Shown: positions 1 through 6,325, numbered from the stretch's first letter. The stretch: DNA of 19,677 nucleotides from an uncultured Lachnospiraceae bacterium (GCA_949051815.1 CARQVR010000067.1:1-19677), one strand, 5' to 3'. Program-made: numbers and translations. The notes: generated by a model not told the origin, from the letters alone.

Positions 1-53
1 GAAGCGCAGCAATGTGTGGAGCTGACATGTACTAATCGGTCGACGGCTTAACC
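1..53 (+). rRNA. 23S rRNA, 3' end (partial)
   Basis: The first 53 bases match the conserved tail of bacterial 23S rRNA: a 'tgtactaatcggtcga' block followed by the terminal 'ggcttaacc' that pairs with the 5' end of the mature rRNA. The gene begins outside the window. The exact mature 3' end (about 53) is inferred from the conserved terminal stem. Confidence 0.9.
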
Positions 54-127
54 AAGGCATACGGATAGAAAGAAACGGAGATTCAGTATTTGGTTTTGAG
101 GGTATGTTGCCCTTATGTTTTGTGCAT

Positions 128-199
128 TCCTCGATAGCTCAATGGTAGAGCACGCGGCTGTTAACCGCGGGGTTGTAGGTTCGAGCCCTACTCGGGGAG
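128..199 (+). tRNA. tRNA-Asn (anticodon GTT), intact
   Basis: A complete 72-nt cloverleaf can be drawn. The acceptor stem is 128-134 with 192-198 (one G-T wobble) and the discriminator is G199. The D arm is GCTC/GAGC, the anticodon stem CGCGG/CCGCG holds loop CTGTTAA with anticodon GTT at 160-162, and the T arm contains GGTTCGAGCC. CCA is not encoded. It sits about 75 nt after the 23S end and is probably co-transcribed with the rRNA operon. It is also the integration target of the downstream element. Confidence 0.95.
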
Positions 200-236
200 G
201 TAAAAGAGAATAGTTTAACGAAAACCTGTAGACATG
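139..236 (+). repeat. Left direct repeat (attL-like), 98 bp, in tRNA-Asn and leader of its terminator
   Basis: Bases 139-236 are identical to 3718-3815. After two mismatches at 237-238 (terminator loop), identity resumes to 253/3832. The repeat starts in the tRNA D arm and runs past the tRNA into the terminator. An intact tRNA on the recombinase side and a 5'-truncated copy at the other end is the usual signature of site-specific integration into a tRNA gene. The strand exchange must lie inside 139-236. Confidence 0.85.
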
Positions 237-253
237 GCTGTTTACAGGTTTTT
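221..253 (+). terminator. Intrinsic terminator of the rRNA-tRNA-Asn transcript
   Basis: A perfect 10-bp stem (AAAACCTGTA at 221-230 with TACAGGTTTT at 243-252) with a 12-nt loop runs into a T tract. It follows tRNA-Asn by about 20 nt, so it should end the rRNA operon transcript. A near-identical copy is at 3800-3832. Confidence 0.85.
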
Positions 254-317
254 GCGTACTCTGCCGCTCCTTAAAAAACTGGAAACGAATTACACGCTAG
301 GTTAAGGTTGCCGTAAT

Positions 318-330
318 GGTTACATGCCGG
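318..330 (+). repeat. Candidate recombinase arm site, left copy
   Basis: GGTTACATGCCGG matches the reverse complement of 3702-3714 (GGTTACATACCGG) at 12 of 13 bases. In a circularised element the two copies would flank the tRNA-Asn core in inverted orientation, as arm-type sites do in attP of many tyrosine recombinases. The role is inferred from position and symmetry only. Confidence 0.45.
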
Positions 331-450
331 TTTTATTGGTGGAACATGTTGGAAATAGGAGTTGACAGAAATATTTTTTGATTGTTGAAAGAATAATGGT
401 AACTGATAAATAAATCGGGAGCGCGCTGTTTTTATATTCCTTTTATAACT

Positions 451-514
451 GCCTGGCAGTAAAATAATTTTATTGGACTGAGTATGCTCAATAATGTTTA
501 TTTTACTGTCAGGC
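451..514. repeat. Long inverted repeat/hairpin upstream of the recombinase gene
   Basis: Arms 451-467 (GCCTGGCAGTAAAATAA) and 498-514 are complementary at 16 of 17 positions. A nested stem is also possible (TTATTG 470-475 with CAATAA 489-494, or TGAG 479-482 with CTCA 487-490). The right arm is followed by CTTTTATATTATTTTATT. It lies 47 bp before the first start codon, so it may be an attenuator, a protein-binding site or a single-strand structure used by the element. Confidence 0.65.
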
Positions 515-561
515 TTTTATATTATTTTATTGCTTGTAATGATTGAGAAAAAATTAAATAT

Positions 562-2103
562 ATGATAAAGTATAAACGTATAAAATCAATTGAAATAAAA
601 AAAGGAAATAAAAAGCGAGGAAGATTGGTGAATACTGTTATAAAACAATTAAGGAAAAAATTAATACAATTTGAAAAAGAAAGTGAAAGAAAAAGTGAAG
701 ATGATTTGAGTAATCAGATAATCTTATGGCTATTGGAAGATTGCTTAGGATATGAACGCAGTAGTATGCATTGGGAAAAAAGATTGCCGTCTAAAAATCG
801 TAATCGCTTTGCAGATATTGTGATTGACATACAGGAAGGGGAAAAGTTAATTGTTGAAACAAAAAAGTATGATTCGCAAAAGGACTTAGATGAAGAAGAC
901 ATACAGCAATTGATTGATTATTTATCCAGAGAGAATAGTTTGTGGGGAATATTGACAAATGGGCGTGAGATTTTATTAATTAATATGAGAGCTAGCGCGA
1001 ATATAAATGTTATGGAAAAAATAGTATTAAGAATTAATGTCGCAGTTGGAAAGCAGAGAGGTAAAAATGAAAAATACATTAGCTATTTATCGAAAGAAAA
1101 AATATTTGACAGTAGAGTGACAAATTATTATAGAGATATTGCTTATTTCTTTTCCTTACATAAGCTATCAAAAAGTAGTCGGGAACGATATGAGAATACA
1201 CTGTATAATTTTTTTGATGATTACGCAGAAATTAATAAAATATATATTGAATATGCGGGAGGAAAGCATCAGTCATTAGAGGAAATTTCTGAAAAAGATG
1301 TGATTGAATTTTTAAAGAGGGACCGACCCTTTGGAAGACCATACTCAGGACAGATTCCAAAGGCGAAATGTGCACATATAGGCGCAATGTTTAAAGACCT
1401 TTGCGATAGTGGATATATTAAAGAAAATAGAATGAGTAGATTGCTGGAGCGTGCAACAGTTGTATTTGCATCAGAAGAGAACAGCAATGATATTGCAGAA
1501 AAGGTATTATCTTTACAAGAAATGAAAGTTATTCTTAGTGGATTAGAGGAGCAGAATAAGCCGTCTAAAGTTATCATATTTATTTTGTGCGGATATTATG
1601 GATTTGATCGAGCATTGATTGTAAAATTTTTTTCGCTTCCCTGGACGTGCGTAGATTATGAGCATTGTTATTTTGAACTGGAAGGGAAGAAGTATCCAAT
1701 GGTAGAAAAGCTTGCAAAATGGTTAAAAGAGAAACAGCGTGAGTATAAGGAAAAAGGAGTTAAACCTACAGCAATTAATGTTATTAGGAAAGGAGAAAAA
1801 TATTTTCCAGCAAAAAAAGACACAGTTAATGCATTGTTTGATGAAGATATAAAGATAATGGACAAGAATAATGAAAGAATAAATACACTTACACCACAGA
1901 AGATGCGTGCAATTGTTATTTATAATATGTGTAAATGCGGATGTACACTGGATGAGGTGTCATATCTGACGAATGCCACTGTATCACAGATATTAAGATA
2001 TGTTCCAGAAGACGTTATTGAAAAAAATGGTATGAAAATTTGGAAGAGTGGAAAAAAAGACGGACGTAGACATCATCCTTATAAAGAAATTTTTGGTATA
2101 TAA
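562..2103 (+). CDS. HsdR_N-like nuclease / tyrosine recombinase fusion (putative integrase)
   Basis: The 513-residue product appears to have two modules. Residues 45-160 resemble the HsdR_N-type PD-(D/E)xK fold of type I restriction subunits: an LGYE helix end, D85 in FADIVID, E99-x-K101 in IVETKK, then a QLIDYL helix and GILTNGREILLI. Residues 185-300 resemble the SAM-like core-binding domain of tyrosine recombinases. Residues 315-485 resemble the catalytic domain: R350, possible Lys 376/377, Q446-x-x-R449, N471 and Y480. The R350-R449 spacing of 99 and R449-Y480 spacing of 31 fit XerD-like enzymes. The two usual histidines are Gln and Asn here. Its place beside tRNA-Asn supports an integrase role. 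ATG 562 has a poor ribosome site; GTG 628 (residue 23) has GCGAGGA six bases upstream and may be the true start, giving 491 residues without cutting either domain. The fold assignments are by eye. Confidence 0.7.
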   Translation: MIKYKRIKSIEIKKGNKKRGRLVNTVIKQLRKKLIQFEKESERKSEDDLSNQIILWLLEDCLGYERSSMHWEKRLPSKNRNRFADIVIDIQEGEKLIVETKKYDSQKDLDEEDIQQLIDYLSRENSLWGILTNGREILLINMRASANINVMEKIVLRINVAVGKQRGKNEKYISYLSKEKIFDSRVTNYYRDIAYFFSLHKLSKSSRERYENTLYNFFDDYAEINKIYIEYAGGKHQSLEEISEKDVIEFLKRDRPFGRPYSGQIPKAKCAHIGAMFKDLCDSGYIKENRMSRLLERATVVFASEENSNDIAEKVLSLQEMKVILSGLEEQNKPSKVIIFILCGYYGFDRALIVKFFSLPWTCVDYEHCYFELEGKKYPMVEKLAKWLKEKQREYKEKGVKPTAINVIRKGEKYFPAKKDTVNALFDEDIKIMDKNNERINTLTPQKMRAIVIYNMCKCGCTLDEVSYLTNATVSQILRYVPEDVIEKNGMKIWKSGKKDGRRHHPYKEIFGI

Positions 2104-2125
2104 TTAGGGAGAGAGGTATCTTGTA

Positions 2126-3619
2126 ATGTTTGAGTTATCTAAATTTAATAAATATAGAGAGGATAATCGCCGTGAGGTCAAGAGAGCCGGAAATGGTTTA
2201 CCGGATTCTTTGTGGAGTACCTATTCGGCATTCGCAAATTGTTATGGTGGCGTGATTATTCTTGGGGTAGAAGAAAATAAGGATGGGAGTTGGCGTACAA
2301 CAGGGTTGCAGGGAGAAGAAAAACTGCTAAAAGACTTCTGGAATAATATTAATAATCCTCAAAAAGTAAGCCATAATCTCTTGACGGAGCAGGATATTCG
2401 AATCTATCAGCTGGGAGAGGATACGATTATGGTGGTTCATGTTCCGGCAGCAAAGAGAGAACAGAAACCCATATATACTGGAGGTGATATGTTCAAAGGA
2501 ACATATCGGAGAAATTGGGAAGGAGATTATCATTGCACATTTAGTGAAGTAAAAGCCATGCTTCGTGATCAAACAGAAGATACTATGGATATGAAAGTGC
2601 TTAAAAATATGCAAATAGATGAGCTTAACATGGAGACAATACATGCATATCGTAATCGGCATATGGCATATCGGAGTGAACATGTATGGGAGCAACTGGA
2701 TGATTTGGATTATTTGGAGAGAATCGGTGCGGCAAGGCTGTCTCGCACCGATGGACAGCTTCATCCAACAGCGGCAGGTTTATTGATGTTTGGGGATGAA
2801 TATAAGATTTTGTATGAGTATCCGGAATACTTTCTTGATTTTAGGGAGTTACTTGATCCGGAGATTCGTTGGACTGATCGTTTGCAGTCTAGTTCGGGCG
2901 ACTGGACAGGAAATTTATTTGATTTCTTCTTTCGTGTATATGGAAAATTGGTGAAAGATATTAAAGTGCCCTTCAAGTTGGATGGGGTGGTCAGAGTAGA
3001 TGATACACATGTTCATAAAGCAATTAGAGAGGCGCTGGCTAATTGTATCGTAAACACGGATTTTTATTTGCCAAGGGGGATTGTCATTAAGAAAGAGAGA
3101 GACAGTATTGTTTTAGAAAATCCGGGTGCCATACGCACCGGAAAAAAGCAAATGTTGAAAGGAGGGATTTCTGATCCAAGGAATAAGGCACTTATGAAAA
3201 TGTTTAATATGATTGGTATTGGTGAACGTGCGGGAAGTGGTGTGCCAGATATTTATTCTGTTTGGGAAAGTCAAGGGTGGATTAAGCCTCAGGTAATAGA
3301 GGAATATTCTCCGGATAGGACAATTTTGAAGTTATCATTTATTGGTGTAAAATCAAAAAAAGTGACAGAAAAAAGTGACAGAAAAAAAGTGACAGAAAAA
3401 AGCGACAGAAAAAAAGTGACAGAGAAAACAAAAATGCAGAAGCAACTTATTTTAAGTAGAATGCAGCCGAATATAAAATATAAAGTAGAAGAGGTGGCTG
3501 TGTGGTTGGCTGTCGGAAGAACAAGAAGCAGAAATTTGTTAAAGTTGTTAGTGGATGATGGGAAGATTATCGAGACAGGGACAACAAAAATGAAGAGATA
3601 TCAAATTATCGGATTGTGA
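2126..3619 (+). CDS. AlbA_2 (Schlafen-type) / HATPase_c_4 protein with C-terminal winged helix
   Basis: The 497-residue product starts 22 bp after the recombinase stop with a GGGAGAGAGG ribosome site. Residues 10-140 fit the AlbA_2/Schlafen family: E12-x4-E17-x-K19, then SAFANCYGGVIILGVEE. Residues 290-400 fit HATPase_c_4: a REALANCIVNTDF N-box, an LENPG motif, DPRNKALMKMF and GIGERAGSGVPDIY. Residues 409-435 are a Lys/Thr/Glu-rich repeat linker, and 436-497 look like a winged helix (EEVAVWLAVGRTRSRNLLKLL). Such proteins are often annotated as ATP-binding transcriptional regulators, and Schlafen-fold proteins in prokaryotes have been linked to nucleic-acid cleavage and phage defence. Here it is the sole cargo of the element, so control of the element or a defence role are both possible. 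The family call is firm; the function is not known. Confidence 0.85.
   Translation: MFELSKFNKYREDNRREVKRAGNGLPDSLWSTYSAFANCYGGVIILGVEENKDGSWRTTGLQGEEKLLKDFWNNINNPQKVSHNLLTEQDIRIYQLGEDTIMVVHVPAAKREQKPIYTGGDMFKGTYRRNWEGDYHCTFSEVKAMLRDQTEDTMDMKVLKNMQIDELNMETIHAYRNRHMAYRSEHVWEQLDDLDYLERIGAARLSRTDGQLHPTAAGLLMFGDEYKILYEYPEYFLDFRELLDPEIRWTDRLQSSSGDWTGNLFDFFFRVYGKLVKDIKVPFKLDGVVRVDDTHVHKAIREALANCIVNTDFYLPRGIVIKKERDSIVLENPGAIRTGKKQMLKGGISDPRNKALMKMFNMIGIGERAGSGVPDIYSVWESQGWIKPQVIEEYSPDRTILKLSFIGVKSKKVTEKSDRKKVTEKSDRKKVTEKTKMQKQLILSRMQPNIKYKVEEVAVWLAVGRTRSRNLLKLLVDDGKIIETGTTKMKRYQIIGL
3362..3428 (+). repeat. Five-copy 13/14-bp tandem repeat inside the AlbA_2 gene
   Basis: GTGACAGAAAAAA-type units start at 3362, 3375, 3389, 3402 and 3416, so spacings alternate 13, 14, 13, 14 and give a 27-bp protein-level period. 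The same DNA is read in alternating frames as VTEK and SDRK, producing KKVTEKSDR repeats between the ATPase-like domain and the winged helix. The A tracts and direct repeats make it prone to slippage. Confidence 0.85.
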
Positions 3620-3701
3620 TAATTAATATTGAACAGTTATTTCTATTATGAATATTCGATGGAAATATATATTCTGATTCTCCAGATGAAATGCAGAATT
3701 T

Positions 3702-3714
3702 CCGGTATGTAACC
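3702..3714 (-). repeat. Candidate recombinase arm site, right copy
   Basis: CCGGTATGTAACC is the inverted partner (12/13) of 318-330 and ends only 3 bp before the right direct repeat at 3718. No ORF covers it. See the left copy for interpretation. Confidence 0.45.
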
Positions 3715-3717
3715 GTA

Positions 3718-3778
3718 TCAATGGTAGAGCACGCGGCTGTTAACCGCGGGGTTGTAGGTTCGAGCCCTACTCGGGGAG
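3718..3778 (+). pseudogene. 5'-truncated tRNA-Asn copy created by integration
   Basis: Sixty-one bases identical to tRNA-Asn positions 12-72 are present, including anticodon GTT and the T arm. The 5' acceptor strand and the first half of the D stem are replaced by element DNA (ccgta), so no acceptor stem can form. It is not expected to give a functional tRNA. Confidence 0.85.
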
Positions 3779-3815
3779 GTAAAAGAGAATAGTTTAACGA
3801 AAACCTGTAGACATG
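3718..3815 (+). repeat. Right direct repeat (attR-like), 98 bp
   Basis: This is a perfect copy of 139-236, extending with two mismatches to 3832. It marks the right end of the integrated element. The sequence just outside the repeat (3833 onward) would have followed the original tRNA-Asn terminator before integration. Confidence 0.85.
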
Positions 3816-3832
3816 ATTGTTTACAGGTTTTT
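3800..3832 (+). terminator. Second copy of the tRNA-Asn terminator
   Basis: The stem AAAACCTGTA (3800-3809) / TACAGGTTTT (3822-3831) is identical to the one at 221-252, with two base changes in the loop (GC to AT). It should stop transcripts leaving the AlbA_2 gene as well as any read-through, so the element is bracketed by matching terminators. Confidence 0.8.
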
Positions 3833-3891
3833 CTGTCTTGGGACCGAACCAGAAGAGGAAGATGTATAAGCGAAAAATAAAAGACTGTGCA

Positions 3892-4068
3892 TCAGTAGGG
3901 GAAGGGTCGGTCGGATGCGGAGTTGTCTCTGCATAGCTGCTCAATGGTCAGCGTCTCACAGATGTGGGATTCCGTGTATTCCTTTATCTGCGCAAAGAGA
4001 GCGTCGTCTGCTTTCCGTTTCGTGGATTTGACATGGGCGCTGCTGACAGACGGCAGGGTGCGTGCCAT
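3892..4068 (-). pseudogene. Remnant of an AraC-like transcriptional regulator (weak)
   Basis: On the minus strand an open stretch ending at the stop 3892-3894 reads ...DDALFAQIKEYTESHIC then ETLTIEQLCRDNSAS. This resembles the first helices of an AraC/XylS DNA-binding domain (an 'I..YI..H...LTLEQLC' pattern). It then diverges to DRPFPY and stops where the recognition helices should continue. No N-terminal domain is present, and the upstream end overlaps the kinase remnant on the other strand. It could also be chance coding potential. Confidence 0.35.
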
Positions 4069-4465
4069 GTTGCGGCGGAAATGGGCACATAAATGATACG
4101 TTTCTTGTGACCTGCCAGATGGCAGAGGGGAAGACGCGCAGATATATTTTACAGAGAATGAATCAGGAGGTCTTTAAGAATCCGAAAGAGCTGATGGAGA
4201 ATGTTACGGGCGTGACCACCTTTTTACAGAATAAGATCAGGGAAAATGGCGGGGATCCGGAACGGGAGGCGCCGAATGTAATCCTGCTTAAAGACGGGGG
4301 TTCATACGGGCAGGAGGAGAACAACACTTCTGGCGGGTTTATCGGTTTGTGGAAGGGGCTGACAGCCTCGATGTGGTGGAACGGCCGGAAGAATTTTATG
4401 AAAGCGCCGTGGCGTTTGGCCGGTTCCAGAAACTTATGCAGGAGATTGCCGAGAGCTTCCTGTAA
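4056..4465 (+). pseudogene. Frameshifted, truncated N-acetylhexosamine 1-kinase-like (APH-fold) gene
   Basis: The first frame reads GNGHINDTFLV, RRYILQRMNQEVFKNP, LMENVTGVTTFL and NGGDPEREAPNVI, typical of the N-terminal lobe of NahK-type aminoglycoside-phosphotransferase-fold sugar kinases. Near 4321-4325 the homology moves to the -1 frame and continues as HFWRVYRFVEGADSLDVVE, then ERPEEFYESAVAFGRFQKLM, to a stop at 4463-4465. The C-terminal catalytic lobe (a full-length member has roughly 350 residues) is missing, and no proper start or ribosome site is seen. It is clearly a dead gene. Its amino-sugar kinase origin fits the theme of the neighbouring locus. Confidence 0.75.
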
Positions 4466-4484
4466 CAGATGAAAGAGCGGTGAA

Positions 4485-4533
4485 GAGCGGTACAAAACGG
4501 ACATGAAAGTGTCTGTTCTGTGCCGCTCCTTTT
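4485..4533 (+). terminator. Long hairpin, probable intrinsic terminator
   Basis: Arms 4485-4503 and 4510-4528 pair over 19 positions (16 Watson-Crick, two G-T, one mismatch) around a 6-nt loop and are followed by CTTTTC. It lies just after the dead kinase gene and about 85 bp beyond the stop of the leftward esterase, so it could act for either strand. Confidence 0.6.
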
Positions 4534-4617
4534 CTGGATATTTTGTCTCCCATTTACCGGTATATCTGTTATCGGCGCAGGAATACTGTATATGACGGCA
4601 CATTTTTGATTCCCGCA

Positions 4618-5442
4618 TCAGTTGTGCAGGATCAGCTCCAGCCATTCTGCGCATAGCGGAAACCAGTTTGCAATATGGGGATCGACAGAGATTTTCTCCT
4701 CCCATGCGGTTTCTTTGTCTGCCAGTGAGAGACCGTGTCGGTTTTTCGGGAAAATATGCAGCTCGGTCGATACCCCTGCGCGGATGCATGCCTGGGCGAA
4801 AAGGAAGGTTCCTTCTACCGGCACGAACTCATCTTCCTGTGTGTGCCAGATAAATAAAGGGGGAACCTGTTCGGTTACCTGCTCCTCCAGACTGTAGAGA
4901 CGCAGCTCTTCGGCGGAGGCGTCGCTGCCGAGCAGATGATCAATGGAACCTTTGTGTGCAAAGGAACCGGTGGTGGTGACGGGGTAGGCTAAAATAACGG
5001 CATCCGGGCGTATGATCTCGGGTGAAAGTCCGGTTCGCTGATACAGCCAGTCCCGATGCCAGTGGACGGCAAGGCATCCCGCCAGATGGCCCCCGGCGGA
5101 AAAGCCTGCCACAGTCAGGCGGCGGGGATCAAGATGCCAGTCTCCGGCATGGTTTCGGATGAGAGCCATAGCTTCTGCAAGCTGCTCGAGCGCGAGAGCA
5201 TGTATCGGTTTCGTACCGTCTTCGTTGACTGTATAGTTGAGGATAAAGACGTGATATCCCATTCCCAGAAAACGGACGGCGACGCATTCCTGTTCATGAT
5301 CGACGACACAGTGGTAGCCGCCTCCGGGAACTAAGAGTATGCCGGGACGGGGAGACCTGTCAGGATTGCGGGACGGTCTGTCGTTTAAAAGATAACATGT
5401 GATAGTGGCGCCTTTGGCGCAGGAAAGTTTAAAATGCTGCAT
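4618..5442 (-). CDS. Alpha/beta-hydrolase carbohydrate esterase (BD-FAE/acetyl-esterase-like)
   Basis: The 274-residue cytoplasmic protein has no signal peptide. Visible motifs are the oxyanion-hole segment VPGGGYH (G40-G42), the nucleophile elbow G-F-S115-A-G-G, D204 in TQEDEFVP and H236 in NRHGL, giving a Ser115-Asp204-His236 triad. The GGGYH form without a preceding His is typical of acetyl-xylan/feruloyl-type esterases of the BD-FAE group. It starts 34 bp after the RpiR-family regulator, preceded by AAGGAG, so the two likely form one leftward operon. In this context a role removing acetyl groups from amino sugars such as O-acetyl-MurNAc is plausible, but the substrate is unproven. Confidence 0.8.
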   Translation of the reverse strand: MQHFKLSCAKGATITCYLLNDRPSRNPDRSPRPGILLVPGGGYHCVVDHEQECVAVRFLGMGYHVFILNYTVNEDGTKPIHALALEQLAEAMALIRNHAGDWHLDPRRLTVAGFSAGGHLAGCLAVHWHRDWLYQRTGLSPEIIRPDAVILAYPVTTTGSFAHKGSIDHLLGSDASAEELRLYSLEEQVTEQVPPLFIWHTQEDEFVPVEGTFLFAQACIRAGVSTELHIFPKNRHGLSLADKETAWEEKISVDPHIANWFPLCAEWLELILHN

Positions 5443-5476
5443 ATGATCTGCTCCTTATTTTTTGGGGTAAAAGCCG

Positions 5477-6325
5477 TCAGTCCGATTTGCTTTTGGGAAT
5501 CCGGTTAAATTCAAGCCGCTGCGTATTGTTGTCGAAATTCCGGTTCAAATAGGCAGTATAGAGAATATCTACCATATTGAGCTGGGAAATGCGGGAGGAC
5601 ATGGCGCCGCTTCGAAACAGATTTTCCTCGTTTGCCACGAAGAGGCACTGGGCAGCAAGTCTGGCCAGCGGAGAGTTATAAAAGCGTGTAATCACGATAA
5701 TGGGAGTTTTCTGCTCGCGAAGCTGCTGGGCACAGTGTATCATCTCTTCGGTGCATCCGGAATAGCTGATGATAATAGCGGCGTCGCTGGGGCGGGCATT
5801 CTGGGCATACAAATATTGGGAATGAATGTCCTCGCTGCAATAACAGGGCTTTGCCAACCGCAGAAATTTCTGGTAGGCGTCCTGTGCCACCAGATAAGAA
5901 GCGCCGATGCCGAAAAGCAGAACCATATCGCTGTTGCAGATGATGTTAACGCTCTCTTTCAGGACATTCATATCCACAAGGTGCATGGAGTTTTCCAGAG
6001 AGGAAATATTTTTGGCTGTGATTTTGTCAACAATTTCCGTGAGCTGGTCATGGGGATCCATATGTTGAAACCGCTGCTGCCTGTCCTGCTTTTGTACGAC
6101 CAGTTCGCTCAACAGGGAATTTTGCAAGTCTCTGTATCCCTGAAAGCCCAGTTTGCGGCAGAGTCTTACAATCGTGGAGGCGGAACTGTAAGAATACTCG
6201 GAAAGCTGGTGGATATTGTGCTGCACGGCCTTATCCGGATTGGACAGAATATAGTTCAGTACGCCCTGTTCCGCAATGGTCGAATCCGGCAGGTATTGTT
6301 TGATTCTGACTAGAACACTTTTCAT
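5477..6325 (-). CDS. MurR/RpiR-family transcriptional regulator
   Basis: The 282-residue protein has an N-terminal RpiR helix-turn-helix (residues 1-77; core YSSASTIVRLCRKLGFQGY) and a C-terminal SIS sugar-phosphate-binding domain (about 120-255; LLFGIGASYLVAQDA, AAIIISYSGCTEEM, PIIVITRF). This family senses phosphosugars, and E. coli MurR responds to MurNAc-6-phosphate. It is transcribed away from the transporter-murQ-murK gene run, so it is the likely local regulator with MurNAc-6-phosphate or GlcNAc-6-phosphate as effector (inferred). The ATG is preceded by GAAGGATGAT, and a near-consensus promoter sits upstream at 6370-6398. Confidence 0.88.
   Translation of the reverse strand: MKSVLVRIKQYLPDSTIAEQGVLNYILSNPDKAVQHNIHQLSEYSYSSASTIVRLCRKLGFQGYRDLQNSLLSELVVQKQDRQQRFQHMDPHDQLTEIVDKITAKNISSLENSMHLVDMNVLKESVNIICNSDMVLLFGIGASYLVAQDAYQKFLRLAKPCYCSEDIHSQYLYAQNARPSDAAIIISYSGCTEEMIHCAQQLREQKTPIIVITRFYNSPLARLAAQCLFVANEENLFRSGAMSSRISQLNMVDILYTAYLNRNFDNNTQRLEFNRIPKSKSD

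Larger units (their letters stand above)
254..561. other. Element left-end noncoding region (308 bp)
   Basis: This AT-rich stretch between the terminator and the recombinase gene holds no convincing ORF. It contains one arm-like 13-mer (318-330), a short palindrome GGAACATGTTGG (341-352), a TTGACA hexamer at 362-367 without a good -10 at normal spacing, a weak alternative promoter (TTGTTG 382-387, GATAAA 405-410, 17-bp spacer) and a long imperfect hairpin (451-514). It probably serves as recombinase-binding and regulatory DNA. Confidence 0.5.
139..3815 (+). mobile_element. Minimal tRNA-Asn-integrated element (3,579-bp unit)
   Basis: The two copies of the tRNA-Asn repeat are offset by 3,579 bp, which gives the size of the excised unit wherever the crossover falls. 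The interior is visibly AT-rich compared with the GC-richer genes from 4,050 onward, which suggests transfer. It carries only two complete genes: a nuclease-tyrosine recombinase fusion next to the intact tRNA, and an AlbA_2/HATPase protein. No replication, conjugation, phage structural or excisionase gene is visible. It could be a tiny integrative element, a satellite using helper functions, or a remnant of a larger island. Confidence 0.75.

Noticed and set aside
362..367. TTGACA as the recombinase promoter -35
   Set aside because: No acceptable -10 element lies 16-18 bp downstream; it is mentioned only as part of the noncoding region description.
3352..3430. Possible CRISPR-like short array
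   Set aside because: Repeats are contiguous 13/14-bp units without spacers and lie in frame within a coding gene.
3606..3944. Minus-strand 112-residue ORF containing RVGLEPTTPRLTAACSTI
   Set aside because: This is the well-known spurious translation of an antisense tRNA gene; it covers the truncated tRNA-Asn copy and terminator and has no ribosome site.
4163..4789. Minus-strand 208-residue ORF
   Set aside because: It is a shadow that runs antisense to the dead kinase gene and overlaps the end of the real esterase gene in another frame; it has no recognisable domain.
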